Source: CAXXOK01 sp964640955 (lineage in GTDB: Bacteria; Bacillota; Clostridia; Christensenellales; Aristaeellaceae). Taken from it: a stretch of 64,000 nucleotides of DNA. The stretch covers positions 1 to 64,000 of the forward strand of contig CAZXJI010000018.1 of NCBI GenBank assembly GCA_964640955.1. Direction: 5' to 3'. The notes below the pieces were generated by a model. The model saw only the letters and a program-made list of their open reading frames with translations, did not search any database and was not told the origin of the DNA. Below, piece by piece: positions 48,613 through 56,411 of this stretch. Both the position numbers and the translations under genes were made by a program. The first letter of the stretch is position 1, and each line of letters begins with the position of its first letter.

Positions 48613-49596
48613 TCAGGCGGGGTTGATCTGCGCCTCCGGCTCCGCCCCTTCGGCCTCCTTGGCCGCCTCCTGCCCGTCCATGTCCCGCGCAGGCTCGGGC
48701 CGCCGGACGCTTTCGGGCTTGGGCACATGGTATTCCGCGCCCTCGTTGTAGAACACCTTTTCGGGCGGCAGGTCCAAAAGCTCGGGGTGTTTCAGGCATT
48801 TCTTCATGTGCGTGAACAGCTTGGCGAACACCGCGCCTCCGCATACCCGCTCGTCCACGGTGATGCCCACGGGCAGCGTGCACCAGCGCCTGGGGGTGCC
48901 TTTGGCGTCGACCGTATAGCCGCGCTCCGGCGTGCCCAGACCCAGGAACATGGTGGTGTCGCCGAAATTGTAGATGTGGTGGAACACGCTGTGAAGCCCG
49001 ATGGATGCGTTGTTGGTAATGAACATGCTGGTGTGGAAGGGCAGCTCGTCGATCACCACGCCGGGGAGGAGTCCGTAACGGTCCAGCAGGCGTATGAGCC
49101 CCGCGGTCAGCGACGCCAGCCCCGGTATCGACAGCGCGACGGACGCCAGCTTGATGGCGAAGCTCGGCTTTTCCGGTTCGCGGTTGGCTTCGATCTTGGC
49201 GGTCAGGCGCGCCTGCACGTCGTAGATCGTGTCGCTGGGGTCGAAAAACACCTTGATGACGTTTTCCTTCAGGCTGCCGTCGGGCGTGTTCATCAAAATG
49301 GTCATGGAACAGGTGAGTTCGGTGCGGTTGTAATACTGCTTGTTCATAATGAAGCGGTTGACTTCCGGCACCTGCGAAATGGCGCGCACAAAGCTGGCGA
49401 TGATGACCTCCAAAAAGGTCACGTTCAGGCTCTCGTCGCGTTTTTTATCGGCGATGTAACGCATCAGCGGTTCGTACTCGATATCGTGCTGTAGAAAAAC
49501 CATCGCGTCGCAGCGCATGGGCATCAGGTACGGCGTGGCCTGTACGATCGGATCCAGGTGCTTCACGCGGCGGCCTTCGTGTCGATGTCCGAACAT
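48613..49596 (-). CDS. 2-oxoacid dehydrogenase E2-like acyltransferase fold, active site lost
   Basis: 327 residues with the chloramphenicol acetyltransferase/E2 catalytic-domain fold: MFLGLGTPERGYTVD and LPVGITVDERVCGGAVFAKLF (quoted in two parts). In active E2 enzymes the latter motif is DHRxxDGA; here it reads DERVCGGA, so both the catalytic His and the Asp are replaced. There is no lipoyl domain and no E1/E3 genes nearby. The C-terminal 45 residues are Glu/Pro/Ala-rich and low in complexity. Possibly a non-enzymatic scaffold or a protein with a different activity. Own promoter at 49704; ATG 49596 with AAAGGA upstream. Confidence 0.75.
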   Translation of the reverse strand: MFGHRHEGRRVKHLDPIVQATPYLMPMRCDAMVFLQHDIEYEPLMRYIADKKRDESLNVTFLEVIIASFVRAISQVPEVNRFIMNKQYYNRTELTCSMTILMNTPDGSLKENVIKVFFDPSDTIYDVQARLTAKIEANREPEKPSFAIKLASVALSIPGLASLTAGLIRLLDRYGLLPGVVIDELPFHTSMFITNNASIGLHSVFHHIYNFGDTTMFLGLGTPERGYTVDAKGTPRRWCTLPVGITVDERVCGGAVFAKLFTHMKKCLKHPELLDLPPEKVFYNEGAEYHVPKPESVRRPEPARDMDGQEAAKEAEGAEPEAQINPA

Positions 49597-49703
49597 GGAA
49601 ATCCCGTCCTTTCGTTCCGGCCTCGGCCGGAGAATAGGCTCGACGCGCGTGGGATGATGGCTGTATGGATCGCAAAGAGCAAAGCCGCGCGCAAAGTCAG
49701 TTT

Positions 49704-49732
49704 ATTGTATCCTTTCGAGCAGCGAACGTCAA
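49704..49732 (-). promoter_or_regulatory. Promoter of the E2-like gene
   Basis: Minus strand TTGACG (49732-49727), 17-base spacer, TACAAT (49709-49704). The leader is about 100 bases. Confidence 0.75.
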
Positions 49733-49794
49733 GCGCGACAAAAAGCAGGGGGGCGGCCGACAGGTCGCCCCCTTGCTTTCGTTTTGTTCTTCTA

Positions 49795-50877
49795 CTAAAC
49801 GATTTCCGCCGTGTAGGCCAGCAGCGTAACCGCCGGCATGTTGAACAGCCTTCCCGGCATGGGGTAAAAGTCGCTTGGCGCCAGGCCGGGGCTTACGTAC
49901 TGGGTGATGCTGTTGATGCGCTCCATCCCCACGATGCCCGTATCGCCCACGAACCAGCCCTTTTCCGGCACGTAGACCGGCCCAAGCGACCCCAGCCGCC
50001 ACTGTCCGCCGCAGTAATGCCCCGCCAGCACCAGCGAAAGCCGGCGGAAGCTGAAGGCGGCCGTCTCGTCCGCCCATTCGACCATTTCGCGCACGTAATC
50101 GGCTTCCAGCGGCACGTGCGTCACGCCGATCTGCAAATCGTCCCGGTTCATGATGTCGACGGCCTCGGCACTGGCGGTGATGGCTTCCAGCCGGTAGCAC
50201 AGCGCCCGGTAGCTGGCCCCGCCCTCGGCGTCGTACTGCTGCCCGGCCGCCTCCATTTCCTCCTTCTGGCGCGTCAGGCTGCTGAGCATGCCGTCGATAT
50301 CGACGCTGTAGAGGTATTCGGGCACGAACCAGACCGTCAGTTTCCCCACGGCCTGGCTTACGGGCCGGTCCAGGTACGTGCCGCCCGCTTCCTGCGCCGC
50401 CAGCACCCAGTCTGCCAGCACCTGGGGGTTGCCGTGCGCGTCGTACTGCACGGGATCGGGGTCGTCGTCCCCGGCGATGAAGTATACGGGCACGTCCGCC
50501 TTGATCTGGCGAAGCGTCTTGATCAGCGACACCAGCGGGGTGTAATCCCCGTTCTGCCCCACCATATCGCCCGTCATGACCGCGGCGGAAAAACCTTTGC
50601 CGAAAAGAAGGGTGCGCCACGTCTCCGCGTCCAGTCCGCGTTCGTCCCCGTGAAGGTCGGAAATATGGAGGATCGTGAAGTTCTCCAGGTTTTTATCAAG
50701 CGACATGACCCGGACTTTTTCGGTTTCCAGGCCGGTCTGCCGGTTCAGCGCCGCGTTGGTCAGCAGCCCCAGCACCATCGCGGCGAACACCACCGATAAA
50801 AACAGAAGCAGGCAGCCGGGCCCGCGGCGCCTGGGCTTTTCCGGTGCAAAAATGTAATAGTTCTTCCTGCGTCCCAT
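49795..50877 (-). CDS. Membrane-anchored metallophosphoesterase, divergent
   Basis: 360 residues: one membrane helix (about 24-45), then a calcineurin-like phosphoesterase domain. HISDLHGDERG (about 70-80) and VMTGDMVG (about 100) are canonical. The GNHD/E motif is replaced by AGDDDPDP (about 135), and the final GHTHGGQ by AGHYCGGQ (about 285), so a metal-ligand Asn and a His are missing. GVTHVPL keeps its His. Activity may be altered. Related YkuE/YaeI-like proteins act on lipid or wall phosphates. ATG 50877 with GGAGG upstream is preferred to 50907. Confidence 0.82.
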   Translation of the reverse strand: MGRRKNYYIFAPEKPRRRGPGCLLLFLSVVFAAMVLGLLTNAALNRQTGLETEKVRVMSLDKNLENFTILHISDLHGDERGLDAETWRTLLFGKGFSAAVMTGDMVGQNGDYTPLVSLIKTLRQIKADVPVYFIAGDDDPDPVQYDAHGNPQVLADWVLAAQEAGGTYLDRPVSQAVGKLTVWFVPEYLYSVDIDGMLSSLTRQKEEMEAAGQQYDAEGGASYRALCYRLEAITASAEAVDIMNRDDLQIGVTHVPLEADYVREMVEWADETAAFSFRRLSLVLAGHYCGGQWRLGSLGPVYVPEKGWFVGDTGIVGMERINSITQYVSPGLAPSDFYPMPGRLFNMPAVTLLAYTAEIV

Positions 50878-50905
50878 TTCCCATCCTCCAGCTTTTCGTC
50901 TCCTC

Positions 50906-50911
50906 ATTATA
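50906..50911 (-). promoter_or_regulatory. -10 element upstream of the metallophosphoesterase
   Basis: Perfect TATAAT on the minus strand, 29 bases before the start codon. No good -35 is seen at the proper distance. Confidence 0.45.
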
Positions 50912-51015
50912 CCGTTGCGGTCCCGGCCGACCGTTACGGTTTCCTTACCTTTGTGTTACATTTTATGTTCGCTGCATGGCGAGGGCGCGTTCCACGGATC
51001 GCCGTGCTCACGGTA

Positions 51016-51044
51016 TGGACAGACGTCCGCGGATATGATATAAA
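51016..51044 (+). promoter_or_regulatory. Promoter of the stand-alone acyltransferase gene
   Basis: TGGACA (51016-51021), 17-base spacer, TATAAA (51039-51044) with extended TGA. Confidence 0.65.
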
Positions 51045-51126
51045 GATACGGCGATGCGAAAATCACCCCCGACGGTCGTTCGCGCGCGGTTCCACCGCAC
51101 CATTTGAACGGAAACGGGGTCGGGGT

Positions 51127-51810
51127 ATGGCGCTGAAAAGATCGTACCGGTTTTTTCGCGGGCTGGTGCGCGTATGCACCTACCGTATGCGCGCGGAGTG
51201 GGCGCAGCCCTTTACGGGCGAGCCCTCGGTGTTCGTGTGCAACCACGCGGGGGCGCTGGGGCCTATCGACATCTGCGCCAAGTTTCCCCTAGCGGACGAG
51301 CTGCACCCCTGGATGAACGCCCAGGTGCTGAGCGCCCGGGAGGTGCCCGCCTACGTGCGGCAGGATTACTGGTGGCGGCCGGATTCCCGCTGGGCGCCCG
51401 TGCTCACGCGCACGCTGCCCTACGTGGCGGCGGCCATCCTCCCGCCCATCCTGCGCACCACGCCCACGGTGCCCGTGTATCACGACATCCGCGTGATGCG
51501 CACGCTGCGCGAAAGCCTCCGGATTCTCAAAGCCGGGGAGCACCTGGTGATCTTCCCGGAACAGCCTTCCGGCCACCGTACGCACGAGCAGACGCTGAAC
51601 GCGGGCTTTCTGCAGCTTGCGCCGGCTTACGCGCGCGTGACCGGCAAGGCGCTGGCCTTCTGGCCCGTGCATATCGATTCGGCCGCCCGCGTGTTCCGCG
51701 TGGGCAGACCCCTGTACTACGAGCCCGCGCGCACCCTGGAAGAGCAGGCGGAAGCGCTGCTTGAGGCGCTCGGCCGGGGCATCCGAAAGCCGGTCAGGGA
51801 AGAAGGCTGA
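51127..51810 (+). CDS. PlsC-like lysophospholipid acyltransferase
   Basis: 227 residues of the PlsC/LPLAT fold. Block I is VCNHAGALGPIDI (about residues 38-50): His is followed by Asp after seven residues, not the usual four (HxxxxD). Block III is VIFPEQPSGHRTHE (about 143-156) instead of FPEGTRS. It probably acylates a membrane lipid or lipid-linked molecule at the inner leaflet. The same CNH-x-x-L-x-GP pattern recurs in the larger protein encoded next (52006-54234), so the two are paralogous at this domain. ATG 51127 is chosen; the site GGGGT is weak. Confidence 0.78.
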   Translation: MALKRSYRFFRGLVRVCTYRMRAEWAQPFTGEPSVFVCNHAGALGPIDICAKFPLADELHPWMNAQVLSAREVPAYVRQDYWWRPDSRWAPVLTRTLPYVAAAILPPILRTTPTVPVYHDIRVMRTLRESLRILKAGEHLVIFPEQPSGHRTHEQTLNAGFLQLAPAYARVTGKALAFWPVHIDSAARVFRVGRPLYYEPARTLEEQAEALLEALGRGIRKPVREEG

Positions 51811-51856
51811 CACTTCACCCCGTCCTTCATCCAACGGAGCACATCCGCTTTTCCAT

Positions 51857-51888
51857 CCTCCGCCGGCCGACGCCGCGCGGAGGTTTTT
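51857..51888 (+). terminator. Terminator after the stand-alone acyltransferase
   Basis: CCTCCGC (51857-51863) pairs with GCGGAGG (51877-51883), followed by TTTTT. Confidence 0.75.
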
Positions 51889-51922
51889 CGGTTCGGGCGC
51901 CCCTGTGCGCGGCGCCCGCAGG

Positions 51923-51952
51923 TTGATTCTTTCCCTTGCGCTGTGGTAGAAT
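51923..51952 (+). promoter_or_regulatory. Promoter of the membrane/acyltransferase fusion gene
   Basis: TTGATT (51923-51928), 18-base spacer, TAGAAT (51947-51952) with extended TGG. Confidence 0.65.
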
Positions 51953-52005
51953 GAGGTGTTTTATAAGCACTGATCGTCCTACGTCGCAGGAGGAGCGAAA
52001 CGCCA

Positions 52006-54234
52006 TTGCAGCCGGAGAACGAACGGACCTGGGCCAGCTCGCGGCGGGTCATGCTGGTGATGATGTCGCTGAGCACCCTGTACAACTATCTGTATTCCAT
52101 GTCGGTCAGCAGCGCGTATGGGCTTTTGCCTATTCTGGGCGGCGCGCTGTTTATGACCGGCGCGGTTGCGTCCACCTACGCGCAGACCTTTCTGGGCAGC
52201 AACCGCAAATTCCTTTCCCGGCGCATGCGCATTGCCGGGACGGTGCTGCTTTCTTTCATGCTCCTGTTTTCGCTGGGGCTGTTTTCCATCTACCCCATTT
52301 TCAGCGCTCCGCCGTCGATCTGGGCGCTGTTCGCGGTGGTGCTGGCGCTCACGGTGCGCTCCATCCTCGGGCGGCGGCTGGTGGGCCAAGTCATGCGCGG
52401 GCGCATCGGACGGGCCGCGTTTATATGGCTGTACGCCGCGCTGCAGGTGATTCCGGCGGGGGTGGTGGCGCTTTTGCTGTTCCATTCCCTTCCCGAGCCC
52501 GTCGCCTGGCAGACGCTGGGCGGCTTCGGGTTGAGCGTGCTGCTGGAAAGCTATACCCTCTGGCGCGAGCGCCGCGTCATCGCCATGGAGCGGGATGAAG
52601 ACGACGCGGACGCGCAGGCTTTGGAGCATATGGCCGGGGAGCTGCGAACGCTGCACGCCTACGGCGCGTACCAGCGGATGCACATGCTGATCCTCATGGC
52701 GCTGCAGGTAACCCTCGTGATGGTGTACACCTTCATCGGCATCACCTCGGGGGAGATCGTCGCCTGCCTGGCGCTGACGGTCGGCTGTACGATCATCCTG
52801 CGCGAAGCGACGGACTTCATCCTTTCCCACCTCCGGCGCCGCAGGCCGGCCATCCTGCAATTGCTCCTGATCGGCCTTTTTTTGTGGATCTACGGCCTGG
52901 TGCTGTTCTACCGCCAGCTTTCCAGCATGCCCAACCTGGTGTTGAGTTACCTGACGCTGGGCCTTTGCTCCAGCGGCCTTTCCGTGTCCGTCACCTGCCT
53001 TGCGCAGATGGAAATGGAAATGACCGAGGTGGCCGAGTACGGGCTGCAAAACCATATGCGCGGGTACGACCGCATCCGCGCGACGTATACGGAGCTGGCG
53101 ATCCTGCTGGGGCAGCTGGCGGCGCTGGTGCTGCTGGCGATCCTGTGCCTGCCGGCGGGGCTCGACCTGACGAAGATCGATTTTCTGGCCCTGTTGCGCA
53201 GCTTCCGGCCGCTGATGGTGGTTCCGCCGCTTCTGCTGCTGGTCGGGGCGATCGTGAGCGTTTTGCACTTTCCCATGAACAACCGCCATTTCGAAAAGCT
53301 TCGCCGCTTTCTCAACCTGAGCGACGGCGACAACCCGGCGCTCAAAAAACAGCTGGACGACGTGGTGGTCAGGAAGCATAAGAACCGCTTCGGCGTCAAA
53401 CTGATCGTGCTTTTCCTGCGCCCGCTGTACTACCATAAGGTGCTCGGCCGGGAAAACGCCGCCGGGTACGAGGAGGGCTCGCTGGTGCTGGTGTGCAACC
53501 ACGGCGAGCTGTACGGCCCGGTGGTCACCAACCTGTACGTGCCCATCAGCTTCCGGCCCTGGGCCATCAGCAGCATGATGGAGAAGGACGTGATCGTCCG
53601 CTACGTTTACGAAAACACCCTCGTGCGCCAGCAATGGCTGCCGAATTGCCTCAAAATGCCCCTGACCCGCCTGCTGTGCCCGATCGCCCTGTGGGTGTTC
53701 AACAGCCTGGAGGCCATTCCCGTCTACCGCAACAACCCCCGAGCGCTGATGAAGACCTTCCGCCAGACCGTGGAGGCCATGCAGGCGGGCGACAACATCC
53801 TCGTCTTTCCGGAGCGCGGCGAAGCCGAGGCGCCCGGCCAGAAGGGCTACGTAAGCGAAGGCGTGGGCGAGCTGTACACCGGCTTTGCGATGATCGGCCC
53901 GGCTTATTACGCCAAGACGCACAAGCGGGCCGTGTTCCTGCCGATCTATGCCAGCAAGCACCTGCGCACGCTCACCTTCGGCAAGGGCATCGTGTACGAT
54001 CCCGACGCGCCCGCCACCGAGGAAAAGCTGCGCATCGTGCACGCGCTGCAGCAAAGCATGGAAGCCATGTACGCCGTGGAGCAGGCCGAGGTGCACCGCC
54101 GCAAGGCGCGCCGCCGCGAACACCTGCGCCGGCATCGCAGGCAACTGGGCCCGCGGGAGCAGATGGAGCTGCAGACGCTGGAGGAGGACGAGCGGGCGGA
54201 GCGCGCCGGAGAGGGCGGCGGGGACGCCGGCTGA
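52006..54234 (+). CDS. Polytopic membrane domain fused to a PlsC-like acyltransferase
   Basis: 742 residues. About 15-425 forms roughly ten to twelve membrane helices with a charged cytoplasmic loop (about 185-225), a layout like a transporter or flippase, but no family was recognised. About 455-690 is an acyltransferase-like domain with VCNHGELYGPVVTN (about 495) and LVFPERGEAEAPGQ (about 600). The H(x)4D aspartate is absent. A basic, then acidic tail follows (about 690-742). It resembles in concept the LplT-Aas pairing of lysophospholipid flipping and re-acylation, but in one chain. Start: TTG 52006, GGAG 10 bases upstream; ATG 52051 is possible. Confidence 0.75.
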   Translation: MQPENERTWASSRRVMLVMMSLSTLYNYLYSMSVSSAYGLLPILGGALFMTGAVASTYAQTFLGSNRKFLSRRMRIAGTVLLSFMLLFSLGLFSIYPIFSAPPSIWALFAVVLALTVRSILGRRLVGQVMRGRIGRAAFIWLYAALQVIPAGVVALLLFHSLPEPVAWQTLGGFGLSVLLESYTLWRERRVIAMERDEDDADAQALEHMAGELRTLHAYGAYQRMHMLILMALQVTLVMVYTFIGITSGEIVACLALTVGCTIILREATDFILSHLRRRRPAILQLLLIGLFLWIYGLVLFYRQLSSMPNLVLSYLTLGLCSSGLSVSVTCLAQMEMEMTEVAEYGLQNHMRGYDRIRATYTELAILLGQLAALVLLAILCLPAGLDLTKIDFLALLRSFRPLMVVPPLLLLVGAIVSVLHFPMNNRHFEKLRRFLNLSDGDNPALKKQLDDVVVRKHKNRFGVKLIVLFLRPLYYHKVLGRENAAGYEEGSLVLVCNHGELYGPVVTNLYVPISFRPWAISSMMEKDVIVRYVYENTLVRQQWLPNCLKMPLTRLLCPIALWVFNSLEAIPVYRNNPRALMKTFRQTVEAMQAGDNILVFPERGEAEAPGQKGYVSEGVGELYTGFAMIGPAYYAKTHKRAVFLPIYASKHLRTLTFGKGIVYDPDAPATEEKLRIVHALQQSMEAMYAVEQAEVHRRKARRREHLRRHRRQLGPREQMELQTLEEDERAERAGEGGGDAG

Positions 54235-54260
54235 GGCGGCCGCCTTTCCCGCCGTGGCGT

Positions 54261-54289
54261 TTGCCCCGGCACCCGTTTTATGCTATGAT
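54261..54289 (+). promoter_or_regulatory. Promoter of the polytopic membrane protein gene
   Basis: TTGCCC (54261-54266), 17-base spacer, TATGAT (54284-54289) with extended TGC. Confidence 0.7.
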
Positions 54290-54331
54290 AGGTTTTTGTA
54301 GTCGGGAATACCGCAAGGAGGCTTTCACCTC

Positions 54332-55648
54332 ATGACGTTCGACTCCGTTTGGCTCGACCGCGACCTGCGCAGGCGCGGCGAAGCGCGCCCCTTCGACTGG
54401 TTCAACTGGTTCACGCTCGCGGCGCTGGCTGCGTTTTCGCTCCACGTTTATTTATGGGAGTTCCAAAACCAGAACAGCGACCTGTACATGCACGCCGTTA
54501 TCGCCAGCGGATTCGACTTTGCCGACCTGCACAGCATCACCAGCCGCATCGCCTATCCGCTGTGGCATTTGAGCGTCGCGGCGCTCTACCGGCTGGGCGT
54601 TCCGCTTTCGTGGGCCGCGGCGCTGATGTGCACGCTCAGCAAGGCCCTTCTGTTCGCGCTGGTGCACCGCTTTCTGGTCGTAACGACGCGCGAGCGGCTC
54701 CCGCGCGCGGCCGTAACGCTGGTTACGCTCTGCCTGATGCTGGTGACCGCCGTGCGCGTGCCCGGCCTGAACGATAACGTATACAAGGGCATCGGCTCCC
54801 CCACCGTGTGGCACAACCCCACGCAGCTGGCGGTGCTGGTCACGGCGATGCTGTGCGTGCCTTACACCCTGCACTGCTGGTACGAGTTCGAACGCCGGCT
54901 GCCGACGGACGGCGCCCGGACGACGCTCCCCTGGCGCAAGGTCATCGTCCTCGCGGTGCTCACCATGGCCAGCCTCGCCTGCAAGCCGACCTTCATGCAG
55001 GCGCTGATTCCCGCCGCAGCCGTGTTCTTTCTGGTGCAGTGGATCAGACACCCGCGCAACGGCCGGTACTTCGTGCGGGTCATCGTCGCCTTTCTGCCCG
55101 CCGCGGGCTATTTTCTGCTGCAATACCTGTATTACACCGGGGTCGTGGTGCCTTACACCAGCGGCGTCGTGTTCGGCACGAGCCTCGCGGACGCGTGGGC
55201 CGCGGTGCGCAACATGCTGCTGATGGCGGCGTTCCCCCTGTTCGCGCTGATGGTCAGCTACGAAAAGGGCCTGTTCAGGGACGCGTCGCTGCCGCTGTGC
55301 CTGCTGACGGCGGGCTTCGGCATCCTTGAGGCCATGTTTTTCAAGGAAACGGGCATCCGTGTGGGCCACGGCAACTTCAACTGGGCCAGCATGAGCGCCG
55401 CGTTCCTGCTGTGGGTGTTCGTGACGCCCAAATTCATCGCCTCCATCGGGTCGTACCGCCGCAAGTGCGGGGACGTCCGGCTGGCCGCCGAGGGGGGCGC
55501 GCTTTCCGCAGCCGCGCTGCGCCGCGCCCGGACGGAGCTGCACGCGCGCTCGGCCGCCTATTTCGTAAGCTTCGCCCTGCTGCTGTGGCACCTGTACTCC
55601 GGAGTGTACTACCTTTATTATTTGTTTTCCACGGGAAGCACGTTTTGA
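54332..55648 (+). CDS. Polytopic membrane protein of unknown function
   Basis: 438 residues with about ten hydrophobic helices starting at residue 27. Near the N-terminus the external loop after helix 1 has an acidic/aromatic pattern (EFQNQNSDLYMHA), and another loop reads PTVWHNPTQ (about 154-162). An acidic loop after the first helix and this overall shape recall GT-C glycosyltransferases, but no diagnostic DxD is seen, so function is left open. ATG 54332 with AAGGAGG 10 bases upstream. It follows the fusion acyltransferase gene, with its own promoter, and may belong to the same envelope task. Confidence 0.6.
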   Translation: MTFDSVWLDRDLRRRGEARPFDWFNWFTLAALAAFSLHVYLWEFQNQNSDLYMHAVIASGFDFADLHSITSRIAYPLWHLSVAALYRLGVPLSWAAALMCTLSKALLFALVHRFLVVTTRERLPRAAVTLVTLCLMLVTAVRVPGLNDNVYKGIGSPTVWHNPTQLAVLVTAMLCVPYTLHCWYEFERRLPTDGARTTLPWRKVIVLAVLTMASLACKPTFMQALIPAAAVFFLVQWIRHPRNGRYFVRVIVAFLPAAGYFLLQYLYYTGVVVPYTSGVVFGTSLADAWAAVRNMLLMAAFPLFALMVSYEKGLFRDASLPLCLLTAGFGILEAMFFKETGIRVGHGNFNWASMSAAFLLWVFVTPKFIASIGSYRRKCGDVRLAAEGGALSAAALRRARTELHARSAAYFVSFALLLWHLYSGVYYLYYLFSTGSTF

Positions 55649-55659
55649 GAACATACGGC

Positions 55660-55692
55660 AGTGCCGCCGTCCCATCGGGACGGCGGCACTTT
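55660..55692. terminator. Bidirectional terminator
   Basis: 14-bp perfect stem AGTGCCGCCGTCCC (55660-55673) with 55677-55690 around ATC, ending in TTT on the plus strand. It lies between convergent genes. Confidence 0.8.
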
Positions 55693-55705
55693 CATGCTGC
55701 GTTTT

Positions 55706-56392
55706 TCAGCAGACGCCGGGGGTGAAATAGGCGGCGTACCGCTCGCGGATCGCCTTTTCGTCGATCTTGTACCGGCTCAGATGCCTGCCGACCAGCGCGG
55801 CGGCCTCCGTCTTGCTCCCGGCGCGCACGGCGGCGAGGATCGCCTCGTGGTCGCTAACGATGCGGGCCTCGTTGACGGTGGTCAGGCTCAGGCTGCGCAC
55901 GCGGTCGAAATGCAGCGCCATGCTCTCCTGCAGGCGGTAGGTCTGCATCCGGTTGGTGAGCCTGAAAAACTCGCGGTGAAAATCGTTGTCCAGCTCCAGG
56001 AACTTCTCGGGCAGCGGGTTTTCCAGGTAGAACCGCTGCAGCCTCACGTTGGCCTCCGCCGCCGAAAAATCCAGCGTTCGCGCCGCTTCGCACGCCAGCT
56101 CGACGATCGCCGTTTCCAGCACCATGCGCAGGAAGCGGCTTTCCTCCACCAGGTTGCAGTCGATCAGCGCGATGCGGCTGCCCCGCTGGGGCAGGATCTC
56201 CACGATGCGAATCTTGCTCAGTTCGATCAGCGCCTCGCGGATCGGCGTCCGGCTCAGGCCCAGGGCCGAGGAAAGCTCGTTTTCGCTGAGCATGGCCCCC
56301 GGTGTGAGAGCGAGGGAGGCGATGTTGCGTTTGAGCATCCTCAGCGCGTAATCCCGCGCCGTTTCCCGCGCGTAGCGTTCGGTGACGTTCAC
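55706..56392 (-). CDS. GntR family transcriptional regulator (FCD type)
   Basis: 228 residues: N-terminal winged helix with LSENELSSALGLSRTPIREAL (about residues 35-55, quoted as family motif in part) and a C-terminal all-helical FCD ligand domain with metal-binding positions DNDFHREFF (about 134) and HEAILAAVRAG. Such proteins respond to organic acids or sugar acids. Start: GTG 56392 with GAGGGA upstream. It is last in the secA-prfB-tsaD run, 19 bases from tsaD. Its targets are not apparent. Confidence 0.9.
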   Translation of the reverse strand: MNVTERYARETARDYALRMLKRNIASLALTPGAMLSENELSSALGLSRTPIREALIELSKIRIVEILPQRGSRIALIDCNLVEESRFLRMVLETAIVELACEAARTLDFSAAEANVRLQRFYLENPLPEKFLELDNDFHREFFRLTNRMQTYRLQESMALHFDRVRSLSLTTVNEARIVSDHEAILAAVRAGSKTEAAALVGRHLSRYKIDEKAIRERYAAYFTPGVC

Positions 56393-56411
56393 GGTATCCC
56401 TCTTTTCGCCG

